DNA from: Poriferisodalis sp965208895
GTDB taxonomy: Bacteria; Actinomycetota; Acidimicrobiia; Acidimicrobiales; Poriferisodalaceae
Direction of reading: 5' to 3'
NCBI RefSeq assembly: GCF_965208895.1
Contig: NZ_OZ242363.1
Location: 2,232,001-2,296,000, forward strand
DNA length: 64,000 bases
Every line of letters starts with the position of its first letter. Positions within the stretch are counted from its first letter, which is position 1. Under the pieces are notes generated by a model. That model saw only the letters and a program-made list of their open reading frames with translations, was not told the origin of the DNA and did not search any database. Below are positions 35,837 through 44,460 of the stretch, piece after piece. Made by a program: the position numbers and the translations under genes.

Positions 35837-38728
35837 CTAGTTGCGGGCCTTGACGCTGGCCGACACGGTGATGCGCGGCTGGGAGGCGCCGTTCTTGTCC
35901 TCGTCGACTCTGTCCTGGGCTCCGGTGTTGTTGATGGTCGTCGCGTTGAGCCTGGTCGGCGCGTCGGGGGCGTAGCCGGTCGCGACCGCGGGCACTGCGG
36001 TGATTGCCGGGTGCGCCGCATTGCCAGCGGCGGCATCGGCCGTGATGGCTGCTGCGCCTGTGTGGCCGGCGGCGATGTCGACGAGGTCCCGGGCCTGGGG
36101 CATGTACGCCGTCGACGCCGTTGTCATCTCGTAGCGCACCGTCGTGCCCGGAGCGCTCCCGACGATGGACAAAGCGTTGCCGACCGAAGCGATGCCCAGC
36201 AGGGTCCGCAGCTCGGTCACGGAGTCCGCGGCCTCGTTCGCGCGGTTGCGGGCAACCGTGCGAGCCAAGATGTCCGCGAGCAGCTCGTCAGCGCTGACAG
36301 TGGCGATGTAGCCGCTGAACCGCACCTCGACGGCGAACTGCGTCATGCCGATGCCCGTTGTGGACGTGTCGCCGGCCGCGTCGACGAAGCCGGCAACCGA
36401 GTCGCGGTCATCGGCCGCAGTCGACGGCTCCAGCCGGGTCGTCGCCACGGCGTCGCAGCCGGTGTTGGCCGAGAACCGCGCGTCGAAGTCGGCGTTCGCG
36501 GTCAAAGCAGCGAGCAGGCTCGCCACGGTGACGGGGCCGTTGTTGAACCGCACCGTCACCGTCTTGCCCTTGGTGTCGACGCGCACGTCGATGTCAGCAT
36601 CCTTGGCAGCGCTGTAGGTGCTCGGCGTGTCGAACACCATGCTCCACGCGTTGCCCGCAGCACCCGCAGCGTCGCCGCTGGCCTTCGCCGAGATGAAGAT
36701 CTCGTGATCGCCGGGGGTGTCGGAGGGGAAGAACGCTGTCGGCACCGACCACCTGGTCTGAGCGCTGTGCAGCGGGCTGCTCATCAGCACCGAGACCGCA
36801 CGCGGGCTTGCCTGCTCCGCGATCGCCCGACCCGCCGCAGCAGCGTTCACGTTCGCAGAGGTGTCGACCACAGCGCCCGAGTTGAGCCTCAAACGGTCAC
36901 CAGCCACCAGAACGTTCGCTTCCACGCCGGTGCCGCCGGCGCCCGCGTCGCGGGCCACAGCCACAGTCCACGTCGCCGCCTTGACCGGGTTGTCGTCAGT
37001 ATCGACAAGGGAGCTCGGCGGTGTGATGGTGCCCCGCGTCGCGGCGCCCCTGCCCGAATTGAACACCAGGTCGCCCGACTCGATCGCAGTCGAAGCAGCA
37101 ATCCCGCGGTCATCACTCACCCTGATCTGGAACGCCTCCTCGTTCGCGATGCCGATGATCTTGACCGTCGGCCTCGCCGTGTCCGCCGGCGCAGCGACCA
37201 CCCTCTCAGAGGCGACCGCAGCAAGCCTGCGCTGATCGTCGTCGGTGCCGAACGTGTGCGCCGAAGACGCGATCGAGATGGTGTCGCCGTTGGCCAACGC
37301 CTTCGCGAGCGTCACATCGACCCTGCGCGGCGTGCACACACCGTCACCCGACTCCGTCGACGCAGCAGAAACCCGCGCGACGACACCGTTCACCTCAACG
37401 ATGTCACGCACCTTCGCCAGCAACTCGGCGTCGGTCCCTTCCACGTCGTCGCTGAAGTACAGCGAGAACATCGTGCCGGGCCGCACCGGGTCGTCCGCGT
37501 CGGTCTTCTTGTCGTTGTTGGTGTCATCCATCGCGCCGATGGACACCGACAAAGCGCCAGCCGAAGCCGCTGCCTCCACCGCAGCATCCATCGTGGCCTC
37601 GCTGACCGCAGCAGTGCCGCCGACCGCGACAATCCCCAGCGCGAGCTTGGCGCCCGCGACGACCTTCGGCGTCGCCGCCAGATAGTCACGCACCGACGCC
37701 GGCAGCGTGTCGCCGACGATCAGCGGGGTCACCAGCTCGCCGTTCGCGAGGCTCGACGCCAGCACCGGAGCAGCAACCACGCCGTCAGGGTTGCCCCGAA
37801 CCAGCGCCGCCCGATTCACCGACACAGGCGCCAGATCGTCGCCGCAGCCGTTGTTGGCCATGTTCGCGAGCGCAACCGACACCTCAGCAGCCGAATCGCC
37901 GTCGACCCGGTCCACAGTGTCCACGCCGAGCGTCGTCAAAGCAGACGCGACACCGGCCGACACAGTGCCCGTGCCGCCGACGATCTGCACATGCTCCACA
38001 TCGTTCGCGGTGATGTACTCCGCAGTCGCGTCGGGCAGCTCGTCAGCGGCCGTCATCAGCACCGGGAGCTGCAGCCGGTACGCGACCGTCTGCACCGCCA
38101 CACCGAACGCCAAAGCCTCGGAGCTGCCGTTGATCAGCACAGCGCTCACAGCGTCGGTGCCGCACCACGACGACTCAGCATCGATCTTCGCAGCAATCGC
38201 AGCAGCAGTCGCATACCGGTCGTCGCCCGCGATGCGAGTCACCGACGGCTTCGCATCCAGAGCCTCGATAGCCGTCACCGCCTCGTCGCTCACAGCAGCC
38301 GAGCCGCCCAGCACGTACACCGTCCTGACGTCATAGTCCTCGACGAAATCGGCAACATTGCGGTGCAGGCCGCCCGAAGTGGTCAACAGGATCGGAGCGT
38401 CGGCATAACCGGCAAGACCGGCAACCGAGATCGAATCCACCAAAGACCCGCCCGAAGCAACGAACGCCGTCGGCACAGCACCCAAGCCGCCCTTGGAAGT
38501 ACCGAAATTCTTCGCAAGACGAATCCCGGTGTCATAACGATCCTGACCAGCGAACTCGCGTTCCATCGCAGTCTTCGCGTCGCCGTCATGATCAACCAGC
38601 ACCTCGCTGGCCGTGTTCGCAGCCTGAACAGGAGAACCCCCCACAACAGCCAACAACGACGCCAAAAGCATCGCCGCCAAAACCGCCGCGAGCGGACGCC
38701 TACCACGCCGCCTCAAACGAATAGTCAA
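35837..38728 (-). CDS. C8: full-length secreted surface protein, reference copy
   Basis: 963 residues from TTG, with AAGGAG upstream. Signal peptide 1-36 (MTIRLRRRGRRPLAAVLAAM, hydrophobic core, cleavage after SPVQA). Three repeats resembling cell wall binding repeat 2: about 60-160 (RYDTGIRLAKNF ... TVYVLGGSAAVSDEAVTAI), 165-270 (RIAGDDRYATAAAIAAKI ... VQIVGGTGTVSAGVASALT) and 272-385 (DGDSAAEVSVALANM ... IVAVGGTAAVSEATMDAA). Then SLYFSDDVE and RDIVEVNGVV at 422-450 (SwmB-like Ig fold), more beta-rich segments, the conserved block GNAWSMVFDTPSTYSAAK near 692-709, and the C-terminus RITVSASVKARN. Role: exported, probably bound to the wall by the N-terminal repeats. It is the only copy with three complete repeats, and its C-terminal half has no near-identical partner here. 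Likely an expression copy. Confidence 0.9.
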   Translation of the reverse strand: MTIRLRRRGRRPLAAVLAAMLLASLLAVVGGSPVQAANTASEVLVDHDGDAKTAMEREFAGQDRYDTGIRLAKNFGTSKGGLGAVPTAFVASGGSLVDSISVAGLAGYADAPILLTTSGGLHRNVADFVEDYDVRTVYVLGGSAAVSDEAVTAIEALDAKPSVTRIAGDDRYATAAAIAAKIDAESSWCGTDAVSAVLINGSSEALAFGVAVQTVAYRLQLPVLMTAADELPDATAEYITANDVEHVQIVGGTGTVSAGVASALTTLGVDTVDRVDGDSAAEVSVALANMANNGCGDDLAPVSVNRAALVRGNPDGVVAAPVLASSLANGELVTPLIVGDTLPASVRDYLAATPKVVAGAKLALGIVAVGGTAAVSEATMDAAVEAAASAGALSVSIGAMDDTNNDKKTDADDPVRPGTMFSLYFSDDVEGTDAELLAKVRDIVEVNGVVARVSAASTESGDGVCTPRRVDVTLAKALANGDTISIASSAHTFGTDDDQRRLAAVASERVVAAPADTARPTVKIIGIANEEAFQIRVSDDRGIAASTAIESGDLVFNSGRGAATRGTITPPSSLVDTDDNPVKAATWTVAVARDAGAGGTGVEANVLVAGDRLRLNSGAVVDTSANVNAAAAGRAIAEQASPRAVSVLMSSPLHSAQTRWSVPTAFFPSDTPGDHEIFISAKASGDAAGAAGNAWSMVFDTPSTYSAAKDADIDVRVDTKGKTVTVRFNNGPVTVASLLAALTANADFDARFSANTGCDAVATTRLEPSTAADDRDSVAGFVDAAGDTSTTGIGMTQFAVEVRFSGYIATVSADELLADILARTVARNRANEAADSVTELRTLLGIASVGNALSIVGSAPGTTVRYEMTTASTAYMPQARDLVDIAAGHTGAAAITADAAAGNAAHPAITAVPAVATGYAPDAPTRLNATTINNTGAQDRVDEDKNGASQPRITVSASVKARN

Positions 38729-38760
38729 CGTCCCTGTTCTCCTTGTTCGGCTCCTTTCGG
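38729..38760 (-). promoter_or_regulatory. Conserved 5' leader before C8
   Basis: Same 23-base leader with two AAGGAG motifs as before C1 (4208-4230). Upstream 38761-39060 holds no gene I can assign; a promoter is expected there but I could not pick one. Confidence 0.6.
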
Positions 38761-39063
38761 TGCGATTTCAGGTGCTGACAGCCTCGAGCGGTCATACGCG
38801 AAGTGCGCGGATCGGGCGATCATGGGTGCTCGGCCGTGCCGATGTCCAACGATTTGCGTGCGCCCGGTACGAGGCCGGCCGCCCGTGGAGCCCCTCTTCG
38901 GCCTGGAACGTGCTGGCCCTGGCAAACGGGCAGGCTGCGCGAGGCTCACCGGTCGACCGGTCACGGGCGAAGAAACGGCTGCAGATCGGGCTCGAACCGC
39001 TCGCAAGGCGCCTGTCGAGCCGCGCCCTAGGTTGCTGCTTCCACGCGTATCCGGCTGTGCACT

Positions 39064-39355
39064 CAGAGATGCTCTCGCACCCCAACGTGGCGGCCGGCGG
39101 CGTCAGCGCGCTGAACGATCACCAAGTCGATTTGGTGGTGAGCGATCAATCCGAGGCTTACGTGCCGCAATCGCGGGTCGCCGAGCTGGCCTTGATGCGG
39201 ACTCAGGCAGACCCAATGTCGGTCTGCGCGTTGTCAGCGACGACGACTGGCCCTTCGAGGCCCCCCAGCGCGTGGACCCTGTCCCCGTCGACCTGCTGGA
39301 CTCAGACGACGAACGCTCCCAGCGCCCCGAGCGCGAGCCGCTGGCCAGAACGTGA
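39064..39355 (+). pseudogene. Relic of the gene preceding the nucleotidyltransferase
   Basis: HSEMLSHPNVAAGGVSALND then VDLVVSDQSEAYVPQSRVAE is read in one frame; DADSGRPNVGLRVVSDDDWP FEAPQRV to EPLART in another, with the switch near 39190. Its stop overlaps the GTG of the next gene (GTGA). By position it would be the antitoxin-like partner of the nucleotidyltransferase; this is inference. Confidence 0.5.
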
Positions 39356-39725
39356 ACGACCGCAAAATCATCGACCGGGAGCCCGCAGCGCTTCCCGACC
39401 TGTCCGGCATCGATGACCAGCTGCGGCTCGCACTCATCGAACTGGCCGAGGTTCAGCCCAAAAATTGGACACTCATCGGCGGACAGATGGTCCTCCTGCA
39501 CGCCATAGAGCACGATGCACAGCCCTCGCGCGTCTCGACGGACCTCGACGTAGCCGTCAACGCCCGCATCGCCTCCAGCGCAGTGCAGGAGTTCGTAGCC
39601 GCACTCGAGACACGCGGCTTCGAACTCGCCGGGCACTCGCCTGAAGGAATCGCTCATCGCTATGGGCACGGCGGCATCAGCGTGAACGTCCTGGCACCCG
39701 AGGGGCTCGGGAATCGCACCGACCT
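39352..39725 (+). pseudogene. AbiEii-type nucleotidyltransferase, C-terminally truncated
   Basis: GTG start. WTLIGGQMVLLHAI and then RVSTDLDVAVNARIASSAVQ match the GGxA/S...DxD core of the AbiEii/minimal nucleotidyltransferase toxin family: the two aspartates of TDLDV bind metal. GHGGISVNVLAPEGLGNRT is the next strand. After TDLR (39725) similarity ends and the frame runs into antisense of the neighbouring operon. The missing half suggests it is inactive. Confidence 0.65.
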
Positions 39726-39988
39726 CAGGGCCTGTCAGCCGCTGCACGTTCAGCGTCGAGAAGATCCAGTCCCGCTTCCGAGTCGGAATCTTCTCGCAGT
39801 TTCTCGATCGCTTGGCCCAGCACGCGCTGATTGCCAACGATTGTGCTCTGGTTCTGTTCAATCTGATTGAGCTTCCGGCCCGACACGTCAAACTGTCTGA
39901 GCATCGTCGTCAGGTCCGCGTCGAGATCGGCGAAGCGACTCTCGATCTCAGCCTGAAATTCTGCGCTCGTCAGCGGTCGGTTCATCAT
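39725..39988 (-). CDS. Small coiled-coil protein
   Basis: 87 residues from ATG 39988 with GGGGG upstream. TSAEFQAEIESRFADLDADL and then LNQIEQNQSTIVGNQRVLGQ is a heptad-type helix. The end (39725) abuts the broken nucleotidyltransferase and may itself be truncated. Last of a four-gene minus-strand run starting with the SIR2-like fragment. Confidence 0.5.
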   Translation of the reverse strand: MMNRPLTSAEFQAEIESRFADLDADLTTMLRQFDVSGRKLNQIEQNQSTIVGNQRVLGQAIEKLREDSDSEAGLDLLDAERAAADRP

Positions 39989-40023
39989 GCCCCCGCAATG
40001 CCGTGAGCGCGTCGGCGCAGCGC

Positions 40024-40332
40024 TCACGTCTCATTCCCGCCGCTCGGTCGTCGGAGTCTCTCTCGCAGCATCTCCCAGAGCGATTGGAGCAAGCTGCCCG
40101 CAAAGAAATAGGCGATGATCGCGATTGCGAGACTGCTCTGCAGGGTATCTCTAGCCGCCCAAGCCCACCAAACGATCAGCGCAGCCAAGGCCAACGCCCC
40201 CACCGCAACGACCCGAACGGTCCACTGCAACGCCAGCGCCTGCTTGGTCTCGTTGTCGCTGACGGTGCGGACAGTCTCAAGCAGCTCCGGGGACAGATTC
40301 TCGTATCTGCGGATGAACTCCGGGTCAACCAT
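40024..40332 (-). CDS. Small membrane protein
   Basis: 102 residues with two hydrophobic helices (about 36-57 VRVVAVGALALAALIVWWAW and 67-85 LAIAIIAYFFAGSLLQSLW) and a basic tail. Nine bp after the previous gene, so probably in the same operon. No family recognised. Confidence 0.6.
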   Translation of the reverse strand: MVDPEFIRRYENLSPELLETVRTVSDNETKQALALQWTVRVVAVGALALAALIVWWAWAARDTLQSSLAIAIIAYFFAGSLLQSLWEMLRERLRRPSGGNET

Positions 40333-40341
40333 ACGGGCCGG

Positions 40342-40578
40342 TCAGATCGTGCTCTGTCCGCTGGCGACTGGTGCTGCCGAGACTCGCTCGATGTATGGAT
40401 CGAGATCGCGGAACGCCCGCTGCATCTGCTGCTCCAGACTGGACGGCTGCGCTGCGCTGTGGTCCTGCGACAGCACTCGATAGGGCATCGCAATGGACCA
40501 AGCGACAACGCTGGCTACAAAGCCCGGAAGGTGACTCAGAATCACAGCGATCTTCCGAATCTGACGCCTTGTGCTCAT
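40342..40578 (-). CDS. Small membrane-anchored protein
   Basis: 78 residues: basic start (MSTRRQIRKI), one hydrophobic helix (AVILSHLPGFVASVVAWSIA), then a soluble helical part (SLEQQMQRAFRDLDPYIERV). ATG overlaps the stop of the SIR2-like gene by 4 bp. Confidence 0.55.
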   Translation of the reverse strand: MSTRRQIRKIAVILSHLPGFVASVVAWSIAMPYRVLSQDHSAAQPSSLEQQMQRAFRDLDPYIERVSAAPVASGQSTI

Positions 40579-40877
40579 AGGCCCAGTATTACAGGCTGCC
40601 CGTTAGAACACCACAGCGGTTCCGGGACAACAGCGCCGACGGCCGTCACGACACCGCTGCGGAAGCGGCCGCGGCCTCCGGGCCGGTTCTCGATGTACTG
40701 GGCACGAAGCGGCAGATCGTCCATCGCGGGAACACCGAACTCTGCCGCAACAGGACCGAGCAGCCCCTCCCAGCTCCGATAGCCGGCACCGGCTGACAGG
40801 CCGGCACCGGCCAGCACGCTGGCCTGGCCAGCCTCGACAGCGCTGCCGCACCCCGCGATGAACGCCTCAGGATCCAC
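40575..40877 (-). pseudogene. SIR2-like N-terminal fragment
   Basis: MDPEAFIAGCGSAVEAGQAS then VLAGAGLSAGAGYRSWEGLL is the NAD-binding start of defence-type SIR2 proteins (GAGxSxGAGxPSWxxLL). It runs through AAEFGVPAMDDLPLRAQYIE and then changes to unrelated residues (GVVTAVGAVVPEPLWCSNGQ). Most of the SIR2 domain is lost although the 4-bp overlap with the next gene is kept, indicating an internal deletion. Confidence 0.6.
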
Positions 40878-41033
40878 ACGCCGACGCTACCCGCACCCGC
40901 TCCGCGCTAACCCCGACTATCAGGCCCCCCGCAGAGCACCCAGCCAAGGACCCTCAGCCCACGCCCGACACACAAACTCTCGACCCTCAGCGTTTCGGGT
41001 TGATGGTTCGAGTCCGCTGTGCAGCACGCGAGG

Positions 41034-41061
41034 GAGCCCCGGGGCGGCTGCCCGGGGGCTC
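41034..41061 (-). terminator. Terminator hairpin after C9
   Basis: gagccccgggg-cggctg-cccgggggctc, a 10-11 bp stem with one changed position. Confidence 0.65.
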
Positions 41062-41135
41062 CTCGGTTGTCGGCCTCTTGCCGTTCACACGGCGGTGGCG
41101 TCTGTCCGGCTCGGGCGGTGTGTGCCCTCAGTTGG

Positions 41136-42553
41136 TCAGGGTGTCTTGACGCTGCTGGACATGGCGATGCGTCGCTGGCTCGAGCCGTTGAGGTTCTCAT
41201 CGACCCTGTCCTGCGCGGCGGCGGTCACATCGGTCGTGCCCGGTGCTGGGGCGTCGGCGGCGTAGCCGGTCGCGACGCCTGGGTCCGCGATGATCCTCGC
41301 GAACGCCGGGGGGCCCTCGATGGCGTCAGCGCCGACGCGGCCTGCTGTGGTCTCGGTGAGGTCGCGTGCCTTGGGCACGAAACGCACCAGAGCCGTCTCG
41401 AACTCATAGCGCACCGACTGCGTCGGCGGCGTCGAAGCCGTCACCGTCTCAGTCAACGACGGCGACTCAGCCGACAGGTCATCGACGATGGTCAAAGCGC
41501 CGCCCGCAGCAGTACCCGAACCGCCCAAAGCATCCGAGTTGAGCCGTGTGAACCCTGCGGCCCGCGCCGCCGGACCCAGCCACGACCCGAACCTCAGCCC
41601 CGGTCAGCACCGCAGTGCCCGCAATGGCCCCGCTGTCGTCGCACAAGCTGACGTGGAACTCCTGGTCGGCGTTGGCCACAGACGTGCCCGCGATGCCCAC
41701 GATCGAGATCGTCGGCCGCGTACGGTCCGTTGCTGTGGCCGTCACCGTCGCCGACGCAGGCGCGACAGTGCGCTGATCGGTGCCGGTGCCGAACTCGGCG
41801 TCCGACGCGACCACCGATATCATATCGCCCGCACGCAGATGCCGGCCCAGCGTCACATCGATCCTGGACTTGTCGCACGCACCCCCAGTCGAGCTCGTCT
41901 CCGCGGCCAGCACCACAGCCGGCACGCCGCTGATCTCGACGATGTCCAGCAGCCGCGGCACGTCAGGCTCCACACTGCCGCTGAAACACAGCGCGAATAC
42001 CGAACCTACCTCGCTGCCGTCATTCGTGACGATCTCGGTGGCCGTGTCAGGCCGCACCGGGTCGTCCGCGTTGACCACCGCGTCGTCGTCGGTGTCCGCC
42101 GAAGCACCGATCCGCACACTCAGCGCATCCGCCGACCACGACGCCGCGACAGCCGCGTCCATCGTCGCCGCACTGACCGCAGCAGTGCCGCCCACAGCGA
42201 CAATGCCCAAGTTCAGCCTGTTTCCGCCGATGTCCTGAGGCGTCGCCGCCACACAGTCGCGCACCACGCCCGGCAAGCCGTCGCGCACCACCAAACGGCG
42301 GCACCAGATAGCCGTTCGACAAGGTAGACGCCAGCACCGCAGCAGCGACCATGCCGTCCGGGTTGCCGCGCACCAAAGCCGCCCGGACGTCCGACACCAA
42401 ACCGAGGTCGTCGCCGCAGCCGTCGTTCGCGAGCCCAGCCAGCGCGACCGACACCGCCGAAGCAGAATCGCCCTCCACACGGGCCACGATGTCCACGCCC
42501 AACGTCGTCAGCGCAGATGCCACATCCGCTGACACAGCGGTTGATCAGCACCA
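41136..42553 (-). pseudogene. C9: surface-protein cassette with internal deletions
   Basis: The 3' end (RIAMSSSVKTP) and hairpin are present. About 750 bp corresponding to 12200-12940 of C3 are missing at 41560 and the frame shifts there; a second deletion joins VLIN to the SADVASALTT block near 42535. The extreme 5' end is fused to an IS1380 fragment at nearly the same point as in C4. It cannot encode a continuous protein. Confidence 0.8.
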
Positions 42554-42787
42554 CTCCCGGTCAGCCTGACCCGGTCCGCGCAGCCGCCCAGTGCGAACCG
42601 CCTCTCACCCCACACGACACGGTCTCCGCCACCTGCCGCGTGGGCGCTTGTGACACTGCTCGCTTTCACCTCGGAGATGCCCCCTGAGACTGCGGATGCG
42701 TACTTCAACGGCAGGCATCGTCGCAGGTCAGAGGGCCTTTCCGCAGACCCAAACAGCCCAGACCGCCCGACTCGCGAACAATCATGG
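42554..42787 (-). mobile_element. IS1380 fragment fused to C9
   Basis: Same segment as 20641-20880: transposase start (VTSAHAAGGGDRVVWGERRF) and right terminal repeat (CTCGCGAACAATCATGG). Confidence 0.75.
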
Positions 42788-42791
42788 CTAA

Positions 42792-44460
42792 CCCTGATTA
42801 TTCATGAGAATGCCGCGAGTCGTCTTTTGGGCGTGAGGGTTGGCCTGTTTTGTCGTTTCGGGGTTGTTGGGGTGCGAACTCGGGTTCTGCGGGGCAGCTT
42901 TTGGCCCCGGTTTGGGCGCGGGATGCTGCGGGGCGTGGGTGCGGACGCGGCGGGGCCGGCCCGCGGGGTGCGGGCGCTGCGCTGTGGGGGCCAGCGGGGG
43001 TGTGCGATGGCGAGCAGCGCTTTGGCGCCGGGGTGCTGTTGGGGCAGCCGCAATAGGACGCGTCGGGCGGTGTGGCACACGAGCGCTGGGAGGTGCCACA
43101 GTTGCCAGCGGAGCCGTTTGGGGGCTGCTCGTCGCAGCGCTGCGGTGAGGCAGCAGGTCTGGAACCAGCCCACGAGCGCGAGGCCGGTCATGGCCAGGGC
43201 GGCCCATGCGCTGTTCGCGTGCCAGTCGGTGAACGGCATGCGCGCGAGGCCGCTGTGGTTGAGGCGACACACGGCGTTCTCGACGTCGGCGTGTGAGCGC
43301 ATCAGCTTGTCGAGATGGGCGGCGTCGCCGGTCTGGTCGGTGAGGAATCCCCAGTATCGGAAGTTGTCGCTGGGGAACAGGCTGCGCTGCGCGCCTGGAT
43401 GCAATGGCTCGCGGCGCACTGTCAGCCGGGTCCCCTCGGGCCAGCCCGTCAGGTCGACGAGGTCGGTGAGGTCCGCGACCTGAGAGCCGCGCCGCAGGTG
43501 CCGGCGTGCCCGCTTGGGGACGTTGTGCCAGCGATCCGGGTCGCCCAAAGCGCCGCGGATGGCTGCTGCGATGCCCCGATTCGACCGTGCTGACACAGCG
43601 AAGCCGATGTTGCGGTCACGCAGCTTCGCGGCGAGGGTCGCCGAGCATCCCGCAGCGTCGATGCGCACCACCAACCGACGATCCGCAAGGCTCTTGTCGT
43701 CGCCGTCGCGGTGCCCGGCCGCGTCGGGCTCGGGCAGCGTCCCCACAGCGGCGTCGATCACTTCGAGATGATCGGCGATGTCGTTCGCTGCGGCGTTGCC
43801 GGGACGCAGCTTGACCCACAGCGGCTCCCCGTCCGCGACCGAGCAGATCATCGGGTGGAACCCGTAGCCGCCCTTGAAATGCGGCGCTGCGCCCTCCTTG
43901 TTTTCCGAGTGGATCTCCACCAGCGTCGAGTCGACGTCGAGGATCAGCGGGCGACCGCGATCACGGTCGGCCCACAACTGGGGCCGCACCGCCGCTGCCG
44001 CGCCCATCAGCGCCGCGGCGCCGCCGGGGCCCAGACCGGTGAGCGTGCGATACAGCGTCGAGTCCGACGCCACCTCGCCGAACAGCTCACGCTGAGCACG
44101 CAGATACTCGATGTCGGTGCACGCCTCACCGCCGCCGGCCAGCACCAACAACGCATGGACCAACACCGCGCCACGGTCATGAACCGGGGCGCGCTCCCCG
44201 CGGGCAGGCACCGCCGCCGACAACGCTTCGGTCAGCCCGACACGGTCCGCGAACCGCCCCAGAGCGAACAGGCCCGCGCCCCACACGACCCGGTCCCCGC
44301 CGCCTGTCAACCGCGCGTTTGTGACACTGGTAGCTTTCACCTCGGAGATGCCCCCCTGAACTCGCCGATGCGTACTTTGAACGCATGCATCGTCGCAGGT
44401 CAGAGGGGCTTTTCCGCGGACCCCTACAAGCCAGTCAACCCGACTCGTGAATAATCAGGG
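42792..44460 (-). mobile_element. IS1380-family element, complete (1669 bp)
   Basis: Ends CCCTGATTATTCATGAG and CCCTGATTATTCACGAG (inward), flanked by CTAA (42788-42791 and 44461-44464), the 4-bp duplication known for IS1380. It sits between an older IS1380 fragment and the end of the nuclease-like gene, whose last codons now run into it. Confidence 0.9.
42802..44340 (-). CDS. IS1380-family transposase
   Basis: 512 residues. LILDVDSTLVEIHSENKEGA and GGYGFHPMICSVADGEPLWV, then VVRIDAAGCSATLAAKL, and SHADVENAVCRLNHSGL are the DDE blocks of IS1380. The stop codon lies inside the terminal repeat. The C-terminal 80 residues are Pro/Arg-rich. Intact and the probable source of the many IS1380 ends in the window. 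Confidence 0.9.
   Translation of the reverse strand: MKATSVTNARLTGGGDRVVWGAGLFALGRFADRVGLTEALSAAVPARGERAPVHDRGAVLVHALLVLAGGGEACTDIEYLRAQRELFGEVASDSTLYRTLTGLGPGGAAALMGAAAAVRPQLWADRDRGRPLILDVDSTLVEIHSENKEGAAPHFKGGYGFHPMICSVADGEPLWVKLRPGNAAANDIADHLEVIDAAVGTLPEPDAAGHRDGDDKSLADRRLVVRIDAAGCSATLAAKLRDRNIGFAVSARSNRGIAAAIRGALGDPDRWHNVPKRARRHLRRGSQVADLTDLVDLTGWPEGTRLTVRREPLHPGAQRSLFPSDNFRYWGFLTDQTGDAAHLDKLMRSHADVENAVCRLNHSGLARMPFTDWHANSAWAALAMTGLALVGWFQTCCLTAALRRAAPKRLRWQLWHLPALVCHTARRVLLRLPQQHPGAKALLAIAHPRWPPQRSARTPRAGPAASAPTPRSIPRPNRGQKLPRRTRVRTPTTPKRQNRPTLTPKRRLAAFS

Noticed and set aside
40985..41030. ggttcgagtccgctg looks like a tRNA T-loop
   Set aside because: The flanking bases do not pair to a T-stem or acceptor stem and no D or anticodon arm is found upstream.
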